A stretch of 64,000 nt of DNA from Alicycliphilus sp. UBA6560 (GCA_002434305.1 DJJU01000011.1:387239-451238), one strand, 5' to 3'; counted from the first letter of the stretch, positions 38,969 through 47,047 are shown. Numbers and translations are program-made. The notes: generated from the letters alone by a model not told the origin.

Positions 38969-39685
38969 CTATGCCGGCTGCGTGAACACGCAGCGCTGCG
39001 GGTGCAGCACCTCAATGCCACCGAACAGCCCGCCGTGCGGCAGGCTCAGCGACAGCAGGCTGGCGCAGCCGCTGTGCTGCGCGGCGGCCACTGACAGGCA
39101 GTCGCCCCAGGCCAGTTGGTGGCGCGCCTCGACGGCCCAGGCCGTCTCCAGCGTGGCGGCATCCACCTGCCAGGGCGTCCAGGCGTTGTAGCGCCGGATG
39201 GCGGCGCGCGCGTCGCCCAGCGGCATGGGCGGTGTGGCGCGGCAGGTGGCGGTCTCGTAGAACTCGGCCAGCACCAGGCTGCTGACCCGGCCGGCGCGCT
39301 CGCGCCAGAGCAGGTCCAGCGCGGCACGCACCTGGTTGTGCAGGGGCGCGTCGCAGCCGTCCTCGGCCGCCAGCAGCACGGCGGTATCAACGAACACGGG
39401 CTGGGCCAGCGTGCGCTGCAGCATGGCGCCGCCGCTCGCATCCGCTTCGGCGCGGGTCCGGCCGAAGCCGCAGATGGCTGCGGTCCCGTCGCCCTGGGGC
39501 CTGGAGCGCCATGTGCGCTCGTCCGTGCGCCAAGCCAGATAGGCGCGCTCGTACGCGTCCTCGCGCCGCTGCATCTCGCCCAGGAAGTCGCCCACCATGC
39601 GCGACACGCTGCTGCCGCGCCGCGCCGCCTCGATCCGCGCCCATTCGAGCACGGGGTCATCGACGGTGATGGTGACGTTCTTCAT
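38969..39685 (-). CDS. Ribbon-helix-helix antitoxin-like domain fused to a PIN (VapC-like) domain
   Basis: A single 238-residue frame. Residues 1-45 look like an RHH DNA-binding antitoxin (MKNVTITVDDPVLEWARIEA, then GSSVSRMVGDFLGEM). Residues 95-235 look like a PIN ribonuclease (PVFVDTAVLLAAED with D100, LVLAEFYETAT with E141, LAWGDCLSVAAA with D195). The usual fourth acidic site, in a SEDLQHG-like motif, reads SLSLPHG (212-218), so activity may be reduced. Met88 just before the PIN part suggests an old separate toxin start. Two palindromic operators lie upstream. Such pairs are normally two genes; this fusion is unusual. Confidence 0.72.
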   Translation of the reverse strand: MKNVTITVDDPVLEWARIEAARRGSSVSRMVGDFLGEMQRREDAYERAYLAWRTDERTWRSRPQGDGTAAICGFGRTRAEADASGGAMLQRTLAQPVFVDTAVLLAAEDGCDAPLHNQVRAALDLLWRERAGRVSSLVLAEFYETATCRATPPMPLGDARAAIRRYNAWTPWQVDAATLETAWAVEARHQLAWGDCLSVAAAQHSGCASLLSLSLPHGGLFGGIEVLHPQRCVFTQPA

Positions 39686-39698
39686 AGGCCGAATAGTA

Positions 39699-39727
39699 CA
39701 CGAACTTCGTGTTGCACGAATTTCGTG
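39699..39727. promoter_or_regulatory. Two tandem palindromic operators between the RHH-PIN gene and the sirtuin gene
   Basis: CACGAA-C-TTCGTG (39699-39711) and CACGAA-T-TTCGTG (39715-39727) have identical half-sites and centres 16 bp apart. They begin 13 bp upstream of the RHH-PIN start and 40 bp upstream of the sirtuin start. Tandem palindromes of this size are typical of antitoxin autoregulation, so the RHH domain is the likely ligand. Confidence 0.75.
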
Positions 39728-39767
39728 TTTGAGTGCTGCGACGGACGGCGCACACAATGCACCCATC

Positions 39768-40640
39768 ATGCAGCCCTCTTCCACCGTCACGCACTGCACC
39801 GCCGAGCTCGAGGACTTGTTGCGCAGCCACCCGCGCTGGACGGTGCTGACCGGCGCGGGCATCAGCACCGACAGCGGCATTCCCGACTACCGCGACGCCG
39901 CTGGCGCCTGGAAGCGCCCTGCCCCCGTGCAGTTCCAGGATTTCATGGGCTCGGCCACCACGCGCCAGCGCTACTGGGCGCGCAGCCTGATCGGCTGGCC
40001 GGTGTTCAGTCAGGCCCGGCCGAACGCCGCGCACCAGGCGCTGACGCGGCTGGAGCATTCCGGCCATGTGCACCAGCTCATCACCCAGAACGTGGACGGC
40101 CTGCACCAGCAGGCGGGCAGCCGCGCGGTGGTGGATCTGCACGGCCGGCTGGACCAGGTGGTGTGCATGGACTGCCGGCAGCTGCAGCCGCGCAGCAGCT
40201 ACCAGGACGCACTGCTGCAGGCCAACGGCGGCTGGCGGCACCGCCATGCCCCGGCCGCGCCCGATGGCGACGCCGACCTGCATGGAGTGGACTTTTCGAC
40301 CTTCCAGGTGCCGCCCTGCCCGCGCTGCGGCGGCATCCTGAAGCCCGACGTGGTGTTCTACGGCGAGAACGTGCCCCGCCCCCGCGTGGACGCCGCCTTG
40401 CAGGGCCTGCTGGCAAGCCAGCTGCTGCTGGTCGTGGGCAGTTCGCTGATGGTGTATTCGGGCCTGCGCTTCGTGCGCGCGGCACGGGCGCAGGGCCTGC
40501 CGGTGGTGGCCATCAACCTGGGGGCAACGCGTGCCGACGGCGACTTCACCCTCAAGCACGCCGGCCCGTGCGCGCCGGCTTTGGAGGCGCTGGCCCAGGC
40601 GCTGGCAGGCGCACGCGCGCCGGCGGGCAGCGTCAGCTGA
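39768..40640 (+). CDS. Sirtuin family NAD-dependent protein deacylase
   Basis: Removes acyl groups from lysines using NAD. The 290-residue product has VLTGAGISTDSGIPDYRDAA (about residues 26-45), the TQNVDGLHQQAG motif and the catalytic His in DLHGRLDQ. A zinc ribbon has CMDC and CPRC, separated by about 57 residues. Overall it resembles class II (SIRT4-like) enzymes rather than E. coli CobB. It is read against the histidine genes and shares its upstream region with the RHH-PIN gene. Its stop codon abuts the end of hisD. Confidence 0.92.
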   Translation: MQPSSTVTHCTAELEDLLRSHPRWTVLTGAGISTDSGIPDYRDAAGAWKRPAPVQFQDFMGSATTRQRYWARSLIGWPVFSQARPNAAHQALTRLEHSGHVHQLITQNVDGLHQQAGSRAVVDLHGRLDQVVCMDCRQLQPRSSYQDALLQANGGWRHRHAPAAPDGDADLHGVDFSTFQVPPCPRCGGILKPDVVFYGENVPRPRVDAALQGLLASQLLLVVGSSLMVYSGLRFVRAARAQGLPVVAINLGATRADGDFTLKHAGPCAPALEALAQALAGARAPAGSVS

Positions 40641-41957
40641 TCACTTCAGCCGCATCTCCGCCGCCCGCGCATGCGCCTGCAGGCCTTCGCCGTGCGCCAG
40701 CACGCTGGCCACGCGGCCCAGCACCTGGGCGCCGGCCTCGCTGACCTCGATGAGGCTGCTGCGCTTTTGGAAGTCGTACACGCCCAGCGGCGACGAAAAG
40801 CGCGCCGTGCCGCTGGTGGGCAGCACGTGGTTGGGGCCGGCGCAGTAGTCGCCCAGGCTCTCGGAGGTATAGGCGCCCAGGAAGATGGCGCCGGCGTGCT
40901 TGAGCAGCGGCTCCCAGCGGTGCGGATCGCGGCTGGAGACCTCCAGGTGCTCTGGCGCGATGCGGTTGCTGATGGCGCAGGCCTCTTCCATGCTGCGCGT
41001 GTGGATCAGCGCGCCGCGGTCGGTCAGGCTCTTGGCGATGATGGCCGCGCGCGGCATCTCGGGCAGCAGGCGGTCGATCTCGCGCTGCACGGCGGCGATG
41101 TACTCGGCGTCGGGGCACAGCAGGATGCTCTGCGCCAGCTCGTCGTGCTCGGCCTGGCTGAACAGGTCCATGGCCACCCAGTCGGGTGGCGTTGAGCCGT
41201 CGGCCAGCACCAGGATCTCGCTGGGCCCGGCGATCATGTCGATGCCCACGGTGCCGAACACGCGGCGCTTGGCGCTGGCCACGTAGGCGTTGCCGGGGCC
41301 GGTGATCTTGTCCACCTTGGGGATGGTTTCGGTGCCGTAGGCCAGCGCGCCGATGGCCTGCGCGCCACCGATGGTGTAGGCGCGCGTGACGCCTGCCACG
41401 TGGGCGGCGGCCAGCACCAGCGGGTTCCTGGCGCCCTGGGGCGTGGGCACGACCATGATGATCTCGGCCACGCCGGCCACCTGGGCCGGAATGGCGTTCA
41501 TCAGCACGCTGCTCGGGTAGGCGGCCTTGCCGCCGGGCACGTAGATGCCGACGCGGTCCAGCGGCGTGACCTTCTGGCCCAAGAGCGTGCCGTCCTCGTC
41601 GCGGTAGCTCCAGCTCTCGCCGCTGGCGCGCTTTTGCGCCTCGTGGTAGCGGCGCACGCGCTCGGCGGCGGTGGTCAAGGCCTGCTGCTGCTCGGGCGGC
41701 AGGCCGCGATAAGCGGTCTGCAGCTCGCCGGGCTGCAGGGTCAGCCGCTGCATGCCGTCGGCGTGCAGGCCGTCGAAGCGCTGGGTGTACTCCAGCACCG
41801 CCCCGTCGCCGCGCGCGCGCACGTCGCCCAGGATGTCGGTCACGCGCTGCTCGATGGCCGCGTCCTGCTCGGCCGACCAGTGCAGGCGGGCGGCAAAATC
41901 TGCTTCAAAAGTGCCTGAAACCGTTGACAGGTGAGCGGGAGCAGCTACGAATTTCAT
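40641..41957 (-). CDS. hisD: Histidinol dehydrogenase
   Basis: Last two steps of histidine synthesis, histidinol to histidine with NAD and zinc. The 438-residue product has PGGKAAYPSSVLMNAIPA, the GPGNAYVASAKRRVFG core and IDMIAGPSEILVLAD. Zinc ligands include Gln/His of SQAEHDE. The first residues, MKFVAAPAH, lie in a half-copy of the dispersed repeat. It follows hisG by 17 bp. Confidence 0.97.
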   Translation of the reverse strand: MKFVAAPAHLSTVSGTFEADFAARLHWSAEQDAAIEQRVTDILGDVRARGDGAVLEYTQRFDGLHADGMQRLTLQPGELQTAYRGLPPEQQQALTTAAERVRRYHEAQKRASGESWSYRDEDGTLLGQKVTPLDRVGIYVPGGKAAYPSSVLMNAIPAQVAGVAEIIMVVPTPQGARNPLVLAAAHVAGVTRAYTIGGAQAIGALAYGTETIPKVDKITGPGNAYVASAKRRVFGTVGIDMIAGPSEILVLADGSTPPDWVAMDLFSQAEHDELAQSILLCPDAEYIAAVQREIDRLLPEMPRAAIIAKSLTDRGALIHTRSMEEACAISNRIAPEHLEVSSRDPHRWEPLLKHAGAIFLGAYTSESLGDYCAGPNHVLPTSGTARFSSPLGVYDFQKRSSLIEVSEAGAQVLGRVASVLAHGEGLQAHARAAEMRLK

Positions 41958-41963
41958 AGTAAT
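41933..41963 (+). repeat. Half-copy of the dispersed palindromic repeat, copy 7
   Basis: GAGCGGGAGCAGCTACGAAT and TTCATAGT match the right half of the family; the left half is missing. It overlaps the hisD start codon (41955-41957) and first ~8 codons. Resemblance is partial, so descent from the repeat is not certain. Confidence 0.55.
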
Positions 41964-41974
41964 AAGGCCGGACT

Positions 41975-42625
41975 TCAGCCCCGTGGGATGGCGCCTGCGA
42001 AGGCGTCGATGATGCGCTTGAGCGGCGCCTGCTTGAGCTTGAGCGCCGCCTGGTTGACCACCAGGTGCGAGCTGATGTCCATGATCTGCTCCACCTCGAC
42101 CAGGTGGTTGGCCTTGAGGGTGTTGCCGGTAGAGACCAGGTCCACGATGGCGTCGGCCAGACCGGTCAGCGGCGCCAGCTCCATGCTGCCGTACAGCTTG
42201 ATCAGGTCCACGTGCACGCCCTTGCCGGCGAAGAAGTCGCGGGCGATGGATGTGTACTTGGTGGCCACGCGCAGGCGCGCGCCCTGGCGCACGGCGGCGG
42301 CGTAGTCAAAATCGGCGCGCACGGCCACGCTGACGCGGCACTTGGCGATTTGAAGGTCCAGCGGGCGGAACAGCCCCTGGCCGCCATGCTCGATGAGCGA
42401 GTCCTTGCCGGCCACGCCGATGTCGGCGCCCCCGTACTGCACGTAGGTGGGCACGTCGGTGGCACGCACCAGCACCACCCGCACCTCGGGGCGGCTGGTG
42501 GCCAGGATGAGCTTGCGCGACTTTTCCGGGTCCTCCAGCACCTGGATGGCAGCGGCCTCCAGCAGCGGCAGGGTTTCCTCAAAGATGCGGCCCTTGGACA
42601 GGGCCAGTGTGATCTGCTGGGTCAT
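41975..42625 (-). CDS. hisG: ATP phosphoribosyltransferase, short form
   Basis: First, feedback-regulated step of histidine synthesis, joining ATP and PRPP. The 216-residue product is the short (HisG-S) catalytic form, which needs the HisZ regulatory subunit; hisZ is not in this window. Visible are LALSKGRIFEETLPLLE, VQYGGADIGVAGKDSL and the PRPP-loop-like LVSTGNTLKAN. It is the first his gene here, just after a repeat. Confidence 0.96.
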   Translation of the reverse strand: MTQQITLALSKGRIFEETLPLLEAAAIQVLEDPEKSRKLILATSRPEVRVVLVRATDVPTYVQYGGADIGVAGKDSLIEHGGQGLFRPLDLQIAKCRVSVAVRADFDYAAAVRQGARLRVATKYTSIARDFFAGKGVHVDLIKLYGSMELAPLTGLADAIVDLVSTGNTLKANHLVEVEQIMDISSHLVVNQAALKLKQAPLKRIIDAFAGAIPRG

Positions 42626-42632
42626 GGGATGC

Positions 42633-42687
42633 CAAAAAGGCCTCTAGCGCTTGCCAGGCAAGCGCCAGCAGCTATCAAAATCGTAGT
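42633..42687 (+). repeat. Dispersed ~55-bp palindromic repeat, copy 8
   Basis: A near-canonical copy: CAAAAAGGCCTCTAGCGCTT, loop, then AAGCGCCAGCAGCTATCAAA and ATCGTAGT. It fills the gap between ibaG/bolA and hisG and ends 7 bp upstream of the hisG start on the leftward strand. Confidence 0.88.
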
Positions 42688-42703
42688 TGCCGAAGGATGC
42701 GGA

Positions 42704-42955
42704 TCAGGCCTCGCCCTGCTGCGCCTGGGCCCACTCGGCGGGGGTGAAGGTCTTCATGGACAAGGCGTGCACCTCGTCCGTCTGCATGCGGCTGCCCAGG
42801 GTGGCGTACACGCGCTGGTGGCGCTGGATCTGGCGCTTGCCCTCGAACTCGGGCGAGACGATGGTGGCGAACCAGTGGCGGCCGTCGCCTTCCAGTTCGA
42901 GGTGCTCGCAGGCCAGGCCGGCGTGGATGATGTCCTTGAGTTGGTCAGCAGTCAT
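42704..42955 (-). CDS. BolA/IbaG family protein
   Basis: Small alpha/beta protein that in relatives binds monothiol glutaredoxin with a shared [2Fe-2S] cluster. The 83-residue product from MTADQLKDIIHAGLACEHLE carries the family core RQIQRHQRVYATLG and the Cys/His-type cluster region near the N-terminus (ACEHLE). It lies downstream of the ABC exporter and Mla genes, the usual place for ibaG. Confidence 0.9.
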   Translation of the reverse strand: MTADQLKDIIHAGLACEHLELEGDGRHWFATIVSPEFEGKRQIQRHQRVYATLGSRMQTDEVHALSMKTFTPAEWAQAQQGEA

Positions 42956-42990
42956 GGGAACGGCATCCTGAAAAGAAGAGAAGAGGGAAA

Positions 42991-43746
42991 TCAGTTGCGG
43001 ATCTTGTAGCCCGTGCGCAGCAGGCGCAGGGCCAGCAGGCTGACACCGGCCCACGCCAGGGCGACGATGCCCAGGCTGGTCCACGGCGAGACGTCGCTCA
43101 CGCCGAAAAAGCCGTAGCGGAAGCCGTCGATCATGTAGAAAAACGGGTTCAGGTGGCTCACTGCCTGCCAGAAGGGCGGCAGCGACTGGATGGAATAGAA
43201 CACGCCCGACAGGAACGTCATGGGCATGATCAGGAAGTTCTGGAACGCCGCCATCTGGTCGAACTTGTCGGCCCACAGCCCGGCGATCACGCCCAGCGTG
43301 GCCAGCAGCGCCGTGCCCAGCAGCGCGAAGGCGATGATCCACCAGGGCGCGGCGAACTGTGGCGCGGCAAAGAACAGCGTCGCGATGAACACGCCCAGCC
43401 CCACCATCAGCCCGCGCAGCACCGATGCGCCCACGTAGGCCGCGAACCAGGCGCGGTGCGACAGCGGCGTGAGCAACAAAAACACCAGGCTGCCCATGAT
43501 CTTGCTCTGGATCAGGCTGGACGAGCTGTTGGCGAAGGCGTTCTGCAGCATGCCCATCATCACCAGGCCGGGCACCAGGAAGGCGGTGTAGGACAGGCGG
43601 TCGTAGACCAGCACGCGCCCCTCCAGCACGTGGCCGAAGATCAGCAGATACAGCAGCGAGGTGAGCACCGGCGCGGCCACGGTCTGGAAGCCCACCTTCC
43701 AAAAGCGCAGCACCTCCTTGTAGAGCAGCGTCTGCCAGCCGGTCAT
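42991..43746 (-). CDS. ABC-2 type transporter permease (YadH-like)
   Basis: Inner-membrane permease of an exporter of unknown substrate. The 251-residue product has six hydrophobic segments and the ABC-2 core FLVPGLVMMGMLQNAFANSS and PMTFLSGVFYSI. It overlaps the ATPase gene by 4 bp and so pairs with it. Confidence 0.92.
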   Translation of the reverse strand: MTGWQTLLYKEVLRFWKVGFQTVAAPVLTSLLYLLIFGHVLEGRVLVYDRLSYTAFLVPGLVMMGMLQNAFANSSSSLIQSKIMGSLVFLLLTPLSHRAWFAAYVGASVLRGLMVGLGVFIATLFFAAPQFAAPWWIIAFALLGTALLATLGVIAGLWADKFDQMAAFQNFLIMPMTFLSGVFYSIQSLPPFWQAVSHLNPFFYMIDGFRYGFFGVSDVSPWTSLGIVALAWAGVSLLALRLLRTGYKIRN

Positions 43747-44663
43747 GCGACGCGCTCCTGCTGGGCCTCGGCCATCACGTTCAGGAAGACGTCCTCCAGG
43801 TCGGCCTTGCGGATCTCCACGTCCTCCACGCGCACGCCGGCGGCGCGCAGCGCGCTCAGGTGGCGCTCGATCTCCTGCGCGTCCTGCGCCGGCAGCTGGG
43901 CCACGCGGCCGGTCACGCGCGCCAGCGCCGCCAGGTCGGGCGGCAGCGCGTCATCGGTCTTGAAGCGCAGCACGTTGGTGGAGGCCGCCTGCAGCAGCTC
44001 GGAGGTGCGCGCCAGGGCCACCACGCGACCGCGCTTGAGCATGGCCAGGCGCGTGCACAGCGCCTCGGCCTCCTCCAGGTAGTGGGTGGTGAGCAGCACG
44101 GTGTGGCCCTCGCGGTTCAGGCGCGCGACGAACTGCCACAGGGTCTGGCGCAGCTCCACGTCCACGCCAGCCGTGGGTTCGTCCAGCACGATGATGGGCG
44201 GCTTGTGCACCAGGGCCTGGGCCACCAGCACGCGGCGCTTCATGCCACCCGACAGCTGGCGCATGTTGGCCGTGGCCTTGTCGGCCAGGCCCAGGGCGTC
44301 CAGCAGCTCGTCGATCCAGGCGTCGTTGTTCTTCACGCCGAAGTAGCCTGACTGCAGACGCAGCGTCTCACGCACGTTGAAGAAGGGGTCAAAGACCAGC
44401 TCCTGCGGCACCACGCCCAGCTGGCGGCGAGCGGCGGCAAACTGCGACTGCACGTCGTGCCCGAGCACCGAGACGCTGCCGCTGCTGGCGCGCGCCAGCC
44501 CCGCCAGAATGCTGATCAGGGTGGTCTTGCCGGCCCCGTTGGGGCCCAGCAGGCCGAAGAACTCGCCTTCCTCGATATCCAGGCTCACCCCGTCCAGCGC
44601 CTGGAAAGGGCCCTTGGGCGTGGGGAAGATTTTGGAGACGGACTGGAAAGAGACGGCGGCCAT
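43743..44663 (-). CDS. ABC transporter ATPase (YadG-like)
   Basis: ATPase partner of the ABC-2 permease. The 306-residue product has Walker A GPNGAGKTT, signature LSGGMKRRVLVAQAL and Walker B IIVLDEPTAGVD. A ~70-residue C-terminal domain follows the core. Substrate unknown; its fixed position between the Mla genes and bolA suggests an envelope role. Confidence 0.93.
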   Translation of the reverse strand: MAAVSFQSVSKIFPTPKGPFQALDGVSLDIEEGEFFGLLGPNGAGKTTLISILAGLARASSGSVSVLGHDVQSQFAAARRQLGVVPQELVFDPFFNVRETLRLQSGYFGVKNNDAWIDELLDALGLADKATANMRQLSGGMKRRVLVAQALVHKPPIIVLDEPTAGVDVELRQTLWQFVARLNREGHTVLLTTHYLEEAEALCTRLAMLKRGRVVALARTSELLQAASTNVLRFKTDDALPPDLAALARVTGRVAQLPAQDAQEIERHLSALRAAGVRVEDVEIRKADLEDVFLNVMAEAQQERVA

Positions 44664-44700
44664 GGGAACCGGGCATTCTAAGCCGCGGGCGCCTGCCCCT

Positions 44701-44970
44701 CTACAGCGTGGGCAGCAGCTCCTGCACGCCGTACAGCCCGGCCAGACTGGTCAGGCCCGCGGGCATGGACTTCACCACCAGGCCCTTTTGCTCCAGCACG
44801 GCGGCGCGGCGGCATTCCAGCAGCACCGCCAGAGCGCAGGAATCGAAGGTGACCAGCGGCCCCGCGTCCACCACGACCTGGGAATCGCGCTCGCCCTTCA
44901 GGCCTTGCAGCAGCAGCTGCACGCAGGCGCGCGCCTGGCGGTGGGTGAGTTCGGCGGGGAGGACCAGCAT
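44701..44970 (-). CDS. mlaB: STAS-domain protein MlaB
   Basis: Cytoplasmic STAS subunit that binds the MlaF ATPase and stabilises the complex. The 89-residue product has the STAS core VVVDAGPLVTFDSCALAVLL, with the Thr/Ser pair that MlaB uses. It lies 9 bp after mlaC. Confidence 0.9.
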   Translation of the reverse strand: MLVLPAELTHRQARACVQLLLQGLKGERDSQVVVDAGPLVTFDSCALAVLLECRRAAVLEQKGLVVKSMPAGLTSLAGLYGVQELLPTL

Positions 44971-44979
44971 GGCTTGCTC

Positions 44980-45633
44980 TTACGAGGTGCCGGCGTTGGA
45001 CTTGTTGCGCGCGGCCAGGGTTTCGATCAGGCGGTCAATGCCCTTGCGGACATCGGTTTCCTTGTTGATCTCCTGCGCGAACTGGGTGCGGTAGGTATCG
45101 ACCAGCCACACGCCCAGCACGTTGAGGTTGTAGATCTTCCAGCCGGCGCCGTCGCCGGGCGTCTTCTCCAGGCGGTAGTCCAGCTGCACGGGCTCGCCCC
45201 GGCCGCGCACCTCGGTGCGCACCAGCACGTCTTTATCCTCGGGCGCGGCGCGCAGCGGGCGCACCACGACGGTCTGGTCGACCACCTGGTCCAGTGCACC
45301 GGCATAGGTGCGCACCAGCAGCTGCTTGAACTCCTCCTGCAGGCGCTTTTGTTGCTCGGGCGTGGCGCTGCGCCAGCCCGGGCCCACGGCCGCCGCCGTC
45401 ATGCGGCGGAAGTTCACGTGCGGCATGATCAGCTGATCCACCAGGGCCATGATGCGGTCGACGTCGCCGGCCTTGATGGACTTGTCGCTGCGCACGGTGT
45501 TCAGCACCTCGGCGGACAGGCGCTTGACCAGTGCGTCGGGCGCCTCGTCAGCGGCCAGCGCCCAGCCGGGCAGGCCGAGGCCGGCAGCCAGCAGGGTGGC
45601 TGTCTCGATCAGCTGGCGGCGGGTCATGGTCAT
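44980..45633 (-). CDS. mlaC: Phospholipid-binding periplasmic protein MlaC
   Basis: Periplasmic shuttle that carries phospholipid between MlaA and MlaFEDB. The 217-residue product from the ATG at 45633 (GAGG lies about 9 bases upstream) has a signal with a twin arginine (TRRQLIETATLLAAGLGLPG, cleavage near ALA-AD), suggesting Tat export. The mature part has DALVKRLSAEVLNTVRSDK and the Tol-Tol-Ttg2-like core QEEFKQLLVRTYAGAL. Confidence 0.92.
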   Translation of the reverse strand: MTMTRRQLIETATLLAAGLGLPGWALAADEAPDALVKRLSAEVLNTVRSDKSIKAGDVDRIMALVDQLIMPHVNFRRMTAAAVGPGWRSATPEQQKRLQEEFKQLLVRTYAGALDQVVDQTVVVRPLRAAPEDKDVLVRTEVRGRGEPVQLDYRLEKTPGDGAGWKIYNLNVLGVWLVDTYRTQFAQEINKETDVRKGIDRLIETLAARNKSNAGTS

Positions 45634-45769
45634 GGCGGGGGTCCTCAAGAGGTTTGGATGAGAGAGCGGCTAAGGGAAAACGCCGATTGTGCCGACAGCA
45701 TGCACCGGCCGTGCAACGCGTTGATGCACGAATGCAAGCGGCTGCAACAGCGCCCTAAGCGGACCGCGT

Positions 45770-46516
45770 TCAATAGTCGTCGGACAGGCGGCCGTCGTCG
45801 CCTGCGCCCGCGCGCCCATCGGGTGCATTGCGGTTGCGCACGCCCAGGTATACGTCGCGCGTGAAGGTGTAGGAATCCAGCGCCGCGCTGTCCAGCACCG
45901 AGCCCGCGCCCAACAGCTGGGCGCGCTTGTCCACGATGCGCAAGCCGTACAGCGCATTGCGCGCCGACACGGGGTCGGCCTGCCGCGCGAGGTCGCCCCA
46001 GCGGTCGACTGGCAGGACCGCCGTGTCGCGCACGGTGGAAGGCCCCAGCAGCGGCAACACCAGGTAGGGGCCGGTGGGCACGCCCCAGCGGCCCAGCGTC
46101 AGGCCGAAGTCCTGCTTGCGCCGTGGCAAGCCCATCTCGCTGGCGATGTCCAGCACACCGCCCAGGCCGAAGACGGTGTTGACGTTGAAGCGCACCAGGC
46201 TGTCGTAGGCCTCGCGCCCGCGCAGCTGCAGCAGGCTGTTGACGAAGGTCCAGGCGTCGCCCAGGTTGCCGAAGAAGTTGCCGACCCCGGTGCGCAGCGG
46301 GCGGGGCGTCACGTCGCGGTAGACGGTGGCCACGGGCTTGAGCACGGCGTCGTCCACGCGTTCGTTGAACGTGGTCATGGCCCGGTTGTAGGGCTCCAGC
46401 GGATCGGCCGGATGGGCGCCCGGCCCCGTGGCGCAGCCGGACAGCAGCGCCGCGGCCAGTGCCATGGCCGCGCCGCCCGTGCGCAGGGGTGAAGCGGAGT
46501 GCTGTGTAAGTGTCAT
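45770..46516 (-). CDS. mlaA: Outer-membrane lipoprotein MlaA (VacJ)
   Basis: Lipoprotein that removes misplaced phospholipid from the outer leaflet of the outer membrane. The 248-residue product has the lipobox LLSGC near residue 28. The family core DPLEPYNRAMTTFNERVDD and the NFFGNLGDAWTFVNSLLQ helix are present. It overlaps mlaD by 4 bp. In E. coli vacJ is unlinked to mlaFEDCB; here it is inside the operon. Confidence 0.95.
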   Translation of the reverse strand: MTLTQHSASPLRTGGAAMALAAALLSGCATGPGAHPADPLEPYNRAMTTFNERVDDAVLKPVATVYRDVTPRPLRTGVGNFFGNLGDAWTFVNSLLQLRGREAYDSLVRFNVNTVFGLGGVLDIASEMGLPRRKQDFGLTLGRWGVPTGPYLVLPLLGPSTVRDTAVLPVDRWGDLARQADPVSARNALYGLRIVDKRAQLLGAGSVLDSAALDSYTFTRDVYLGVRNRNAPDGRAGAGDDGRLSDDY

Positions 46517-46986
46517 TTCTTGGCTCCGGAGCCTTCCTCGGCCTTGCCGTAGAGGAACTGGCCGATGAGATTTTCCAGCACTACGGCGGATTGCGTGGCA
46601 GTGACCGTATCGCCCTCCGCCAGGTGGGCTTCCTCGAAGCCAGCCTCGATGCCGATGTACTGGTCGCCCAGCAGGCCGCTGGTCAGGATTTTCAGCGAGC
46701 TGTCCTTGGGAAAGACGTAGCGCTTGTCCATGTCCAGCGTCACCCGGGCCTGGTAGGTGGTGTCGTCGAAACCGATGGACTGCACGCGCCCGACCACCAC
46801 GCCGGCGCTGCGCACCGCCGCCTGGGGCTTCAGGCCGCCGATGTTGTCGAAGCGCGCCGTGATGGTGTAGCCGCTGCGCCAGTTCAGCTGCAGCAAGTTG
46901 GCCGATTGCAAGGCCAGGAAGACCAGCGCGGCGGCCCCCAGCAGGACGAACAGGCCAACCCAGATGTCGTTCTTGGAATGCTGCAT
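46513..46986 (-). CDS. mlaD: MCE-domain protein MlaD
   Basis: Inner-membrane-anchored hexameric MCE ring that forms the lipid channel. The 157-residue product has one N-terminal membrane segment (IWVGLFVLLGAAALVFLAL) and the MCE domain from YTITARFDNIGGLKPQAAVR. A C-terminal helical tail ends in Lys. It follows mlaE by 61 bp. Confidence 0.95.
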   Translation of the reverse strand: MQHSKNDIWVGLFVLLGAAALVFLALQSANLLQLNWRSGYTITARFDNIGGLKPQAAVRSAGVVVGRVQSIGFDDTTYQARVTLDMDKRYVFPKDSSLKILTSGLLGDQYIGIEAGFEEAHLAEGDTVTATQSAVVLENLIGQFLYGKAEEGSGAKK

Positions 46987-47047
46987 GGTTGCTTACCTCC
47001 GGGCGCCCGCTCGGGCGCCCCGTTGGGCTCTTTTCATCGATTGATCA

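Noticed and set aside
39768..40640. Sirtuin gene as a Thoeris- or DSR-type defence SIR2 effector
   Set aside because: It has the zinc ribbon and catalytic motifs of ordinary SIRT4-like deacylases and lacks the extra effector domains. Only its pairing with the RHH-PIN gene is unusual.
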